Notes: a model not told the origin generated them from the letters alone. Shown: positions 1 through 8,593, counted from the stretch's first letter. The stretch is 28,384 nt of DNA from Chara braunii (GCA_003427395.1 BFEA01000406.1:1317663-1346046); one strand, 5' to 3'. Numbers and translations are program-made.

Positions 1-358
1 AGTAGCCCGGGTCTAGGGCCTGTGCGGACAATAACAGAGCCTGCAATGATGTTTCCCTCCAAAAGGGAGGAGGTACCGGTTGCTGGGAGGCCGCTGGCCT
101 AGGAAGTCACCGCCCAGGAGGCCGGTAGGCCGCTATATCTTCAGGAAGAGCGGTGAGCTCTTCCTCATTTGCGGTATGCAAGGATTGGCGACATGCTGCT
201 GGAGCGCAGNGCTGGTCTNAGGCAGCGCTGCTTGGAGGTGANGGTCTGCTGGGGCTCAGCCTGGCTATGGCGAGCACCCCAGCTTGAAGGAGGAAGAAGG
301 GGGACATGGTAGGAGAGTGGTAGGGCACTTACCTGGCTATGGTGGACACCGTCTTCAT
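1..358 (-). repeat. Dispersed repeat R1, copy C, with short ATG exon
   Basis: GC-rich sequence related to 5035-5760 and 10935-11606. Read on the minus strand it begins with ATG at 358-356, gives an 8-codon mini-exon ending in STIAR (333-358) and runs into a consensus splice donor AG|GTAAGTG. Copy A has the same arrangement ending STITR. The rest is rich in GGCC and CTGGCTATGG-like words and holds several ambiguous bases, so its outer boundary cannot be fixed. It may be the leader of an unidentified retroelement. Homology to the other copies is by eye. Confidence 0.45.
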
Positions 359-429
359 NACCTTGTTGGGCGCTGCATCTGGAAGNCCCCAGTTGGGGTA
401 ACGCTGCACCAGGGCAGCTCGAGGCAGAG

Positions 430-573
430 TCAGGCATAGCGGACGAAGTCAAGCAGCGACATAGCTNCTTGGGGTTGTCTTTCGGGCATCAGGGCAGCAT
501 CATAGCTGCCTTCCAGTAGTCCGCCATGGCCTATGCTTGAGAGAAGAGGTTGAAGGAGGGAAGACATAGCCAT
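430..573 (-). CDS. Short unrecognised ORF (47 aa)
   Basis: An ATG in a favourable context (TCCACCATGG) opens a 47-codon frame beginning MAMSSLLQPLLSSIGHGG and ending LLDFVRYA before TGA at 430-432. One codon contains an N. The composition is protein-like, with a Leu-rich start and acidic middle, but I recognise no family. It lies directly downstream (in minus sense) of a (AAC)n tract and upstream of the R1 copy C mini-exon, so it could be a leader ORF of that repeat, a first exon, or chance. Confidence 0.25.
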   Translation of the reverse strand: MAMSSLLQPLLSSIGHGGLLEGSYDAALMPERQPQXAMSLLDFVRYA

Positions 574-755
574 GGTGGACTTGTTGTTGTTGTTGTTGTT
601 GTGAGTTGAGTCAGCTGTAAGGGGGAACTTCGGACATTGATTCTGGTTCATCCATTCATTATTATTATTGACAGAAGAATAAGATTGGTGAAGAGGAGGA
701 GGAAGGAGGAAGGTGGAGAGAGAAGGGGGAATTGTCATTGGTCTTGCTGGTGTAC

Positions 756-787
<32 letters not shown>

Positions 788-1359
788 CTTCTTCTTTACC
801 TCTCCTCTGGTCTTTATCTCTTTGCAAGTGCTTTCATTTCTTTCGCAATTGGGTGGCATTGTCTTTCATTGTGAATTTGCACTTGGGAAATGACCAGGAT
901 CGTAACAGTTGGTTGAAGTGCTTCACTCTTATATATCGTCACAAACAGAACTGCCCGGTAAACCGTAGGCAGAGAGAGAGAAGAGGACAACAAACGAGGG
1001 GCTGTGAAAAACTGTTTCGTCGGAGTTTCACCGACTCATCAGGTATATATTTTATTTATATTTTATTTTTTTACTAAACATGGCATTTATACATGTATGT
1101 TTGGACTTGCTATTTATTATTTTCCTCTTTGTGAATGGAATAGCGAATATTAGAGCAAAACTCGTTGTGTACTGTGCTATTGTTCCTTTCTCTTCTTTTT
1201 TTGAAGCAACCAGGATAGGCAGCACACCAAGAATTTTCTCAAATAGCATGTGTCGAGAATGAGCTGGTAAGTCCTGATAAGGATATTGGGTCATGGAAGG
1301 ACTGTCGTACGATGGCTTGCCATGGAGTTCCTTAGCACTACGTGCTATGCGTATTATGA
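574..1359. other. Non-coding, AT-rich with microsatellites
   Basis: Holds a (GTT)n run at about 584-602 and a (TTC)n run at about 756-796. Otherwise it is AT-rich with no convincing exon on either strand; the open frames here have no protein-like composition. Confidence 0.5.
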
Positions 1360-1475
1360 CACACACACACACGTGCTGACACAGTTGATGCAGCACCTAC
1401 AGTAGCTGCTGCATTTGCAGCACACAAACACATAATCACATACACACACACGCACACACACACATACACCCCTGT
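1360..1475. repeat. Interrupted (CA)n microsatellite
   Basis: CACACA blocks at about 1361-1372 and 1440-1475 with GCA-rich sequence between them. Simple-sequence repeat; no coding signal. Confidence 0.8.
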
Positions 1476-1483
1476 GGCCGCCC

Positions 1484-1660
1484 ACTATGGTCCCCCCCTG
1501 GGACCGGACGAAATGGCACCGGTACCGGCCACAGGAGGACGCGTTCGGAAGCCCCCTAATTTGCGCTCGGCTGAACATGTTCGGTTCCCTCTCGGCCGAG
1601 CGTCCGAACATGTCCGGATGCTCGGTGGGGCGCCGAACATGTTCAGCGTGCTATGCAGGT
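1484..1660. repeat. GC-rich palindromic module with GAACATGTTC words
   Basis: A GC-rich island in AT-rich surroundings. The palindrome GAACATGTTC occurs at 1573-1582 and 1635-1644, with a one-base variant (GAACATGTCC) at 1606-1615, about 30 bp apart. ACCGGTACCGG and CTCGGCCGAG-type dyads lie around them. It resembles other GC-rich dyad modules at 6001-6060, 8185-8280 and 20405-20480, each with its own word. Confidence 0.6.
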
Positions 1661-1734
1661 GTGGACAAATGAAACCTCAACTAACCCACATCATGCGACG
1701 TCACTCTGGTGCAAGCAAGGTTGGGCAAAGGGAG

Positions 1735-1850
1735 GGGTGTGAGGGGGGGGAGAGGGGGGAAGGAGAGGGGAGGAGAGGGAGGGGGAAACAAGAAAGATAG
1801 GGGAGGAGAGGGAGGGGGAAACAAGAAAGATAATGGAAACAAGAACTGCA
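1735..1850. repeat. Purine-rich tract with direct repeat
   Basis: Almost pure G/A on the plus strand. The block GAGGGAGGGGGAAACAAGAAAG occurs twice in tandem near 1776-1798 and 1810-1832. Low-complexity; no gene. Confidence 0.7.
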
Positions 1851-1993
1851 TCCAAAAAAAAATGATACGGGTACAGACTATACAGAGGAGAGCAAAATAA
1901 AGACGTAAGACGCTGCGGATGTTGTGAGGGGAAAAAAAAAAAATTCAAATCTCCTGGGTAACGTTGAAAAGTGGAACTTGAGGAACACTGAGC

Positions 1994-2064
1994 CTTAAAA
2001 ACTGCTTTTAAAAAAAAAAGAAAACAAAAAGAAAAAGAAAAAGAAAAGAAGAGTCTTTAAACTG
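1994..2064. repeat. A-rich insertion with imperfect flanking direct repeat
   Basis: An A-rich stretch (A runs separated by single G or C) lies between CTTAAAAACTGCT and CTTTAAACTGCT. The near-identical flanks could be a target-site duplication around a poly(A)-like insert, as seen more clearly at 17704-17787 and 19611-19656, but the flanks are not exact. Confidence 0.35.
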
Positions 2065-2290
2065 CTAGTTCCCAGCCTCAGCCTTGTGGTGACTTGCTCA
2101 TCACATGCTCCGAACATTTCGTGCCTCGGGCCTATCAGACAACCATGGCTGGCGGCACTAGGGAGAAAAGAAAAAAACATCTGCTGATGGCCGTTCGGAG
2201 AAGCTTGGCGCACATTGCAGTGCCTCCACGCCCTGGTGTACTGGTGGTCAGCTGCCATTGGTTAGAAAAGGTTTTACTCTTACAGCACTA

Positions 2291-2474
2291 GTACCTTTCC
2301 CGCGTGAGAAAATAGGGAAAACTGGCAGCTTTCCCAAACTCCTGAATTTTCGGAGGTCGGGCCCGACGACGACTGCCATTGATAAATCTGATCGGCGGCC
2401 GTCGTTTCGTTTCGGTCTCTGAAAAGGTCGGACGCCTACCCGAGGCCCGCTATTTTCCCAAGCGGCAAAGGTAC
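2291..2474. mobile_element. MITE-like element, copy 1
   Basis: A 184 bp unit with terminal inverted repeats: left GTACCTTTCCCGCGTGAGAA, right (reversed) GTACCTTTGCCGCTTGGGAA, both continuing into AATAG. The interior contains ATCGGCGGCCGTCGTTTCGT, shared with a second copy at 14708-14865. No coding capacity, so a non-autonomous DNA transposon is the best reading. The target-site duplication is unclear here because an A run follows the right end. Confidence 0.7.
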
Positions 2475-2922
2475 AAAAAAAAAAAAAAAAAGAAGAAGAA
2501 GAATGTGAGGGATTGACCCCTTGGCCGTGACATAAGGGGACCCCGCCAATAATGGTACCTGGGCGCCAGTTGGTTGAGAGGCGCAGCACGCAGTGTACCC
2601 AAACCTCGTGAGCCTTCTAGGCTCTTCCATGGGCGACGTGGAAGAAGGCCTTTCATCCAATCAGGATGCAGTGTGCGACGAAGGCCGCGTCGCACAGCTG
2701 GGCGTGACTAATCGGGCCCGGGCCATTATCTGAACCAGGCCTGGGCGCAGATTGTTTGGCCCGAAGCAAAGCTACTGGAAATCCACATGGCCAGGCCCAG
2801 CCAGTCTGAAGCAGCCAGCACTTTCCATCCATAAAGGAAAGTGCCAGCCACGAGTGAGGGCATTCTGGCCCTGGCAGAGAATGCAGCAGCGCTGCTAGTC
2901 CGAGTGCGAGGCCACTATCACG
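2475..2922. other. Non-coding, GC-rich
   Basis: Starts with an A18 run followed by GAA repeats, then moderately GC-rich sequence with GGGCCCGGGCC and AGGCCTGGGC words near 2715-2745. No supportable gene. Confidence 0.4.
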
Positions 2923-3025
2923 CCGGGCAGCTAGGCGAGGTAGACGGCGGTGGTGTATGCCGCTTGGAAGCAGCGGGTGCCAGCTTCCATAGCCGGGCAG
3001 CTAGGCGAGGTAGACGGTGGTGGTG
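2923..3025. repeat. Direct repeat, 33 bp x2, period 70
   Basis: The block CCGGGCAGCTAGGCGAGGTA continuing into GACGG(C/T)GGTGGTG occurs at 2923-2955 and 2993-3025 with one mismatch, just before a long GA microsatellite. A local duplication. Confidence 0.8.
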
Positions 3026-3060
3026 ATTGGTGGAGGTCCGCGGGAGAGAGAGAGCCTGTG

Positions 3061-3141
<81 letters not shown>
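3061..3141. repeat. (GA)n microsatellite
   Basis: About 40 uninterrupted GA dinucleotides. Long enough to be length-polymorphic. Confidence 0.95.
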
Positions 3142-3144
<3 letters not shown>

Positions 3145-4189
3145 CGAACGGGGTGTGTGTGAGGACGTCTGCATTGGGTGACATCTTCATCTGCATCGAG
3201 TTGCTGCTGAGGTCTTCCTGGTTCCATCGTGAAGTGCTAGGCTAGTAATAGGTGCTCGGTGGTTGTCAACTTGTCAGATAGGATGCCATGCGCCGGATGG
3301 GAGAATCGACATATTGGGTTACCGATGGTGCTGGCGAGAGAAGAGGCTACATTGTTGACTGTATTCATTTCTTTTCTCTCATCTCATTTTGGTGTATGTG
3401 TTGTTGCAATTCTGCTTTCTGGTTTAGGGTTTAGGGTTTCAGACTATCTGGCATTCAATGGATGGTGATGCAACTTGGTTTCCGTGCTTCTCTTTCGCTC
3501 ATTTTCCTTGCAAGAAGAAGAAGAACAAGAAAGGGGGCCCCCTATTTTTTTTCAGCGTAGGGTGTTTTCCCGTTTTGTTCCCAACACTCAGAAAGGTAGT
3601 GGTGGTTTAAACCACCAGTACTTCGCCCAGCTTGAAACAACACGTCATGGCTCTCGTTTGCTGCCGCATTCTTCGGGGTTCGGGGAAGGCCTGGTACCGC
3701 AACGGGGGGAACGGACGGCGGTGGACCAAACAAAAAAAAAGGCAAATTGACCAGCAGTATTCCGGCTGGTTCATTCCGTGCATGTATTTCCATTCGTACG
3801 GATGCAGGGAATCGCAGACAAGAAAAGAAAAAAAGGGCCGTTTTCTTTTTCCCTTTTTTTCCAAAAGAAAGGCCGTTTCTGATGTGAACTCCATGTGATA
3901 TGGTTCTCACACAGCTCTTTAAAGAAGATTCAAGAAAGTGAAAAAAACAAAACGAAGAAAAAAGCGCATCCGACTGCACTTCTGGCCGTTACTATTAGGG
4001 AATACACGTAAATAAGGAACAACAAGAAAACGGCTCCGGCGTTCTGTTCCAGCTGCTGCCTGCAGGTCCAGCATAAAGGGTGGTACAAAGGAGTGTGGTT
4101 ATGAAGAGAAAACAAAAAAACAGGAGCGTAGTGTACCTCTGGACTTGTTCTGACTGGCCTTAAAACCATCCGATGCTGTGACCTGTCAA
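3142..4189. other. Non-coding; telomere-like block and small palindrome
   Basis: Contains TTTAGGG-type sequence at 3421-3439 and the palindrome GGTGGTTTAAACCACC at 3601-3616. The rest is mixed-composition DNA with A-rich and T-rich tracts (3720-3870) and no convincing exon. Confidence 0.5.
3421..3439. repeat. Interstitial plant-type telomere repeat
   Basis: GGTTTAGGGTTTAGGGTTT gives about 2.5 units of TTTAGGG, the telomere repeat of most land plants and many green algae. Too short to be a telomere end. Confidence 0.7.
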
Positions 4190-4479
4190 AGCCAAGCCAG
4201 AAGGGTCATAACCAGAAGGGTGAGAGGTGTCAAAGGGGTCAGAGGGGCCACAAACCAAGGGGTTCAAACCCAGTGGGGTGACAAACCAGAGGGGTCACAA
4301 GGGTGACAAATCAGAGGGGTCACAAACCAGAAGCGTCAAAAACCAGAGGGGTCAGAGGGGTCACAAACCACCAGAGGCGTTCAGAACCACCAGAGGGGTG
4401 ACAAACCAGAGGGGTGACAAACCAGAGGGGTCATAAACCAGAGTGGTCATAAACCAGAGGGGTCAGAGGGGTCACAAAG
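4190..4479. repeat. Minisatellite, 14-16 bp unit
   Basis: Roughly 18 degenerate tandem units built on ACAAACCAGAGGGGTC, some shortened to AGAGGGGTC. The units are scrambled rather than uniformly periodic, as expected from slippage. The open frame through it (plus strand) is only a by-product of the repeat. Confidence 0.9.
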
Positions 4480-5034
4480 CTCCCTCCTCCTCGTTGCATC
4501 TTCTGCTTTCTGTATGTGGTCCCCTTCGTCGCCTTTGCAGTACCTGGGAGCCAGTTACAATTACTTCGACAATTACATAAAGACAAACGACAAGAATGTT
4601 TTTTCATTCACTTTTCAAACTACTTAAAAACCATTAAAAACTTTCAAAAACACCGTCACACATTGTAGAATACTTAGTGGGTCCAGGCCCCAGGCGAAAA
4701 AATAAATCAAAAATGAAAAAAAAAGGACACATATTTAAATGATGCAAGGAACATGAGTATGGACGAAGCACAGAAATCCAGAATGCAAAATCACACTGAA
4801 GTCCAAGTATTCAAAGCCAAAGCAGATAGCACATGGAACCGAGTAACCATCCCATTGAGAATGATACAGAAGAATCGTGAGTCAATGTCCATGCCCAACA
4901 GGGCAACACCAACAGCATAACCCAAATGTAGCTCTCTCTTGTGAATGGCGCCAGGCGCCCTATCTACTCTACAGCCTATCCTACAACTACAGCAATGAAC
5001 AGCAACCAGACAACTTGACTACCAGCNAGTGANN
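4480..5034. other. Non-coding, AT-rich
   Basis: AT-rich DNA with short A runs near 4690-4725. A minus-strand open stretch at about 4484-4550 was considered as an exon but lacks a pyrimidine tract. Nothing supportable. Confidence 0.4.
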
Positions 5035-5069
5035 ATGTCAACACCAATGCAGACCTCCACCATCACCAG
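5035..5069 (+). other. Candidate mini-exon of repeat R1 copy A
   Basis: ATG at 5035 opens MSTPMQTSTITR and stops at a splice-donor-like AG|GTACGT. Copy C of the same family has a parallel ATG exon ending STIAR at an AG|GTAAGT donor, in the same phase (2). This suggests a short leader exon within the repeat; no matching acceptor is identified. Confidence 0.35.
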
Positions 5070-5760
5070 GTACGTGTCCTCTTCCCCACACTCTCCCTTG
5101 TTACCCACACAGCGCCCTTCACCTCCGAAGTACCACCTTCGCCCTCACCTTCCCTGCACCCTCATGCGGCCCGGCTATGGCCGCCAGTGCCCTGCACGCA
5201 GGCAGCGCCCTACCGCCTAGCGCTGGCCTGCCCTGTCTTAGCGCAGCGCTGCTCTGCATAGCGCAGCACACTTGCATCTGCGCAGCATGCCCGCATATGC
5301 CAGCATTGGCCAAGATCCTTGCTGCCTCGCCCTGCTTGCCTATATGCCAGTGCAGCGTGTGGGCGGCCTCCCTTCAGCCTGTGACCGGGGCCCAGAGGCT
5401 GAAGCCAACTCGATACAGTTGGGCCCCGGGGCAATGCAGTTGCGCCTCCTTCATCAAGGCCTGCGGCCAGATTCAGACAGTGGGCCGATTTCCCTTTGGC
5501 ATTTTCGGCCTCTCTACCCAGCATGCATTGTCGGCCTCACGTTCGAGTGCCCAGGGCCTAACTAACTCAGAGGCCCTGGGCATTTCAGCATTTGCTAAAA
5601 TCCGAGACTCGGTGCACTCCAACCAACTGGCGTGCTGCAACTGTATAAACCCCACTTCGTGAAATGTTGGCACAGAGGGCTCTTGTTGATTTGCAGGCCC
5701 GCCTTCACTTAGGGCGGGCACTAGGCTTGCTGGGGCCTTAGCCCAGAAGATGTACATCAT
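5035..5760 (+). repeat. Dispersed repeat R1, copy A
   Basis: GC-rich repeat, inverted relative to 10935-11606. Shared blocks include GCCTTCACTTAGGGCG (5701-5716; reverse complement at 10973-10988) and CAACCAACTGGC (5620-5631; reverse complement at 11061-11072). It is rich in GGCCC and AGCGCAGC words. The open frames within it differ between copies, so it is probably not protein-coding. Confidence 0.65.
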
Positions 5761-5990
5761 GGCAAGGCCCCTACTTGAGGGCTCAATCCTCACAATGATA
5801 TTTTTTTAACTTTATTTTTCATTTTGAATTTGGCAAAGAATTTCAATCCAACCCTGTGATGTCTCACCCACCAACGGGACGACCTTCTTTTGTGAGGCCC
5901 TATTCCTGGCTTTTTTAAGGAATCTAAGGATCCTTCCTAAAAAACAAAGAAGAAAAAAAAGTGGCTCAGTTTATTTTTCTGCACAACACT
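5761..5990. repeat. Partial copy of AT-rich repeat R2
   Basis: Contains AATTTGGCAAAGAATTTC (about 5826) and CAGTTTATTTTTCTGCACAAC (about 5968), words shared with 8066-8150, 20560-20634 and, inverted, 6103-6165. An AT-rich dispersed element that abuts the fold-back at 5991. Confidence 0.5.
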
Positions 5991-6056
5991 AGGCTACCAG
6001 CCGGGCCGCCCGGGTCCCGGGTGGCCAGCCCGTGCAAGGACCAGGGAAGGTCCCAG

Positions 6057-6087
<31 letters not shown>

Positions 6088-6440
6088 AAAAAATCCGGAA
6101 AAAAACTATGTTATGCAGAAAAATAAACTGAACAACTTTTGCCTCAGGGTCACATCGAAATTATGCACCAAATTTAGGGGGGGAAATAAAATAAAATAAA
6201 ATATTTTTATTTTTTTTATTTTTTTAATTGTTTTTGGCCCGGCCGGGCAAGTGACCCCGGGCCACTCTGGTAGCCTAGGCACAACATAGTTTTTTTCGGA
6301 TTTTTAAATTATTTTTTACCTTTTCTTTCTTTCTTTTTTTTTTTTTTTTTTTTTTTACAGGGATCTTCCCTGGCCCTCGCAAGCCCAGGCCGCCTGGGCA
6401 ACCACCAAGGTGGCCTGAGCGGCCCGGTTGGTAACACAGC
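5991..6440. repeat. Long inverted repeat (fold-back element)
   Basis: The left arm (about 5991-6115) reads TAGGCTACCAG, a GC-rich module, a long A run, then CCGGAAAAAAACTATGTT. The right arm (about 6283-6440) reads AACATAGTTTTTTTCGG, a T run, then CTTCCCTGG and a GC-rich module ending GGTTGGTAAC, which is the left arm reversed with substitutions. A smaller inverted TAGGCTACCAG/CTGGTAGCCTA pair lies at 5993-6003 and 6267-6277. No coding capacity. Confidence 0.65.
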
Positions 6441-6676
6441 TCAGGTGTGAATTTGGATAATTTGGGGCCTTGCTCCACCACAGCACATTGTAAATGCATG
6501 AAGACTGTATTCGGCCCCAGATTCATTCAGACTGACCAAACCTTTTTGGATGTAGAAGTGTTATGCTGAACGTCAATTCTTCGCTGCAATCGTTTTGTGT
6601 GGGAGCCTCTATGGAAAAGGGTGATACGACCTGTGGAATTTCGTCCAGCAGACACCTTTTTTAAACTAAAAGTTAA
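6441..6676. other. Repeat-derived, non-coding
   Basis: Parts resemble 8270-8412: both contain an ACTGACC(A/G)AAC block and GTCCAGCAGACAC. Probably the outer part of the R2 repeat. No gene seen. Confidence 0.4.
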
Positions 6677-6889
6677 TTGTTTGCTATTATTACATTGATT
6701 CCTTTTCATATGGGAAACTTGTATCTTTCTTTTACTAATTCATCTTTGTTTATGCTACTCACTATTAGTTTAGTTTTGCTTTTATTTCATTTTGTCACCA
6801 TGAATGGAGGTCATTTAGTACCCAATGCTTGGCAATCTTTTGTTGAAATGATTTATGAATTCGTTCTAAACTTATGGTTGCACTTCGTG
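6677..6889 (+). pseudogene. atp6: Nuclear fragment of mitochondrial ATP synthase subunit a (Atp6)
   Basis: The frame reads FAIITLIPFHMGNLYLSFTN and on through SSLFMLLTISLVLLLFHFVT and LVPNAWQSFVEMIYEFVLN. This is the N-terminal part of plant and algal mitochondrial Atp6, the membrane a subunit of the F0 proton channel. About 70 codons remain; the family has over 200, so all the channel-forming C-terminal helices are missing. There is a stop just upstream (6674-6676), no ATG, and similarity ends abruptly near LNLW at 6889. Sequence either side is nuclear repeat DNA, so this is a NUMT or gene relic, not an active gene. The reading frame is still open over the fragment, suggesting a fairly recent transfer. 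Confidence 0.85.
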
Positions 6890-6894
6890 CCTAA

Positions 6895-7122
6895 AGAGAA
6901 CCCAAAGGCAAACATGAAAAGAACTGCGGGAAAATCAACCTTCGCTTCGGGATTGGTTTCGGAGCTCCTGTGAACCCTCGGTCGACCACAATGAAGAGGA
7001 GCAAAGTACCTGGGTTCCAAATTCTCGTTTGCAGATGCGACCATGAAATCAAACGTTTGGAGGCCATCAAGGCTGACGCTCAAATTCGCTTTATGATAGA
7101 CAAACAGGGCCATGCATTTTAA
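6895..7122 (+). CDS. Unrecognised open frame next to the atp6 relic
   Basis: After a TAA at 6892-6894 a frame of 75 codons runs to TAA at 7120-7122. It contains NLRFGIGFGAPVNPRSTTMK and ends IRFMIDKQGHAF. Composition is protein-like, with basic residues and a Gly-rich patch, but I recognise no family. It may be part of the same mitochondrial insertion (an organelle intergenic ORF), a broken nuclear exon, or chance. No ATG at the start. Confidence 0.25.
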   Translation, partial: REPKGKHEKNCGKINLRFGIGFGAPVNPRSTTMKRSKVPGFQILVCRCDHEIKRLEAIKADAQIRFMIDKQGHAF

Positions 7123-7544
7123 AAATAACGACGTGTATAGAGTCTTCTTTCAAAAACAAGTATACCAATCTATACTCAAANACTCTTTCCAAAATGAAGT
7201 TAAAATACACAAAATCATTCAACTTATGAAAACTCGACATTGGTCAGCGCTGCGATTTGGTTATTATTTCGAAGTCTTTAATTTGATTTAAATTCAATAG
7301 ATTCCTCGACTGTATTTATTGAATTGATTGTAATTGTATATATAATTGCTTTCTTAGAGGGAATAAGAGAAAGTCCTATCCGTCGCGAGAGCGGCGGCGT
7401 GCTCTACCAGGCTCTTCCGTTCTCCCGGTGAGCCAAAATAATGTTATATTCAGGGTTCGGGGGCCGAACACCTCCAGGTTCAGCCCCCGCCAAAAAAAAA
7501 TTCAGGGCCAAAAATAAGTTTTTTTTTCTGATTTTTTTTTGTGA
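7123..7544. other. AT-rich, possibly mitochondrial-derived, non-coding
   Basis: AT-rich sequence with a short GC patch at 7382-7432 that loosely resembles a tRNA on the minus strand (rejected). Could be more of the mitochondrial insertion that brought the atp6 fragment, but nothing diagnostic is visible. Confidence 0.3.
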
Positions 7545-7988
7545 GTTCTCTATGATGTAACCTACACGCCTATAAATTCTGAAGCCATTCTGCTAAGCCA
7601 GAAAAACATAAAAAATCGTCAAAGATGGGGGTGTCAAAACGTGCTCGCCCACTCACTATTTTGTTTTTTGCACTTTTAACTTTTTGTTTTAACTTTATTT
7701 CGGGGCCTAAAACATTTTATTATTTTTTGAAAAAAAAATTAACGAGTTATTGATTATGTAAACTACATATCTGTAAATTTTCAGGGCATTTGTCAATGCC
7801 AAAAAATAATTAAAAATCGGCAAAGATAGCGGTGTCGAAAAGGTGCTGGCACACTCACTCATTTTAATATTGATTATGTAAACTACATATCTGTAAATTT
7901 TCAGGGCATTTGTCAATGCCAAAAAATAATTAAAAATCGGCAAAGATGGCGGTGTCGAAAAGGTGCTGGCACACTCACTCATTTTAAT
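7545..7988. repeat. Tandem 120 bp repeat: two near-identical units and one diverged
   Basis: The units at 7749-7868 and 7869-7988 are offset by exactly 120 bp and differ at one inner base (AGATAGCGG versus AGATGGCGG). A clearly related but diverged unit sits at about 7545-7665 (ATGTAACCTACACGCCTATA, then CAAAGATGGGGGTGTC). Minus-strand open frames repeat accordingly and are not genes. Confidence 0.92.
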
Positions 7989-8040
7989 TCTCTTTTTATT
8001 TTTTCTTATTTTTATAAATTTCATGATTTTTTTCATAGTG

Positions 8041-8412
8041 TTTATTTTCTGTATATGATTTTTAATTCAAATTTGGTAAAGAATTTGGATGTAGTGCCCA
8101 GGCAAATGTTGTTTAGTTTATTTTTCTTCATAACATAGTTTTTTTTCGGAATTTTTTGAAAACTTTTTTTTTTCTTTTTTTTTTTTTGGTCCGCGTTCGG
8201 CCCGAACGGCCGAACGCCTTCCGAAGGGGTCCCGTACGTTCGGGCGTTCGGCCCGTCCTGAACGCCGGCAGCCCTGGTTACATTTTAATTCTTCCTGGAT
8301 TTGGTATTATCAGTCATGTGGTTTCTACTTTTTCCAGAAAGCCTGTAGGAACCACAGTCCGGCCAAATACATTCAAAACTGACCGAACATTCAAGTCCAG
8401 CAGACACTGATG
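8041..8412 (+). repeat. Repeat R2 copy with GC-rich dyad module
   Basis: An AT-rich body (AAATTTGGTAAAGAATTTGG, then TTTATTTTTCTTCATAACAT) is followed by a T run and a GC-rich module at 8185-8280 made of TTCGGCC/GGCCGAA words, including the stem GCGTTCGGC/GCCGAACGC. Same architecture as 20398-20750 and half of the 5991-6440 fold-back. Confidence 0.65.
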
Positions 8413-8590
8413 CTAGAAAAAAAGGACAGAGATAGGCCCGAATAGCAAAAACAAAAAGAAAAGGAGAAGGGGAGACGAAAGGGAAGGGGGAGTGGGAGCT
8501 GCATCCGGGGGTATGTTTTTTTTAACTGACGGGATAAAAGAAACAGGACGATATCCGCAAGGGGCCAAAGAATTAAAATGGGTTTGTTGA
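8413..8590. other. Non-coding spacer
   Basis: Purine-rich sequence; nothing identifiable apart from the start of the flanking repeat of the A-rich insertion that follows. Confidence 0.4.
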
Positions 8591-8593
8591 ACT

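Noticed and set aside
1573-1644. Resemblance of GAACATGTTC to p53 half-sites
   Set aside because: p53-type regulation is an animal feature; the match is a generic 10 bp palindrome.
4484-4550. Minus-strand YCKGDEGDHIQKAEDATRRR as a further golgin exon
   Set aside because: No pyrimidine tract before the putative CAG acceptor, no clear donor, and it runs into the minisatellite.
5177-5662. 161-codon plus-strand ORF in repeat R1 copy A
   Set aside because: Frame is not preserved in the inverted copy B; composition mirrors GGCC/AGCGCAGC repeats.
7360-7435. tRNA-like segment on the minus strand (CCTGGTAGAGC resembling a D arm)
   Set aside because: The acceptor arms do not pair, the anticodon stem has a mismatch with an 8 nt loop, and there is no T-arm consensus. 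At most a decayed organelle tRNA.
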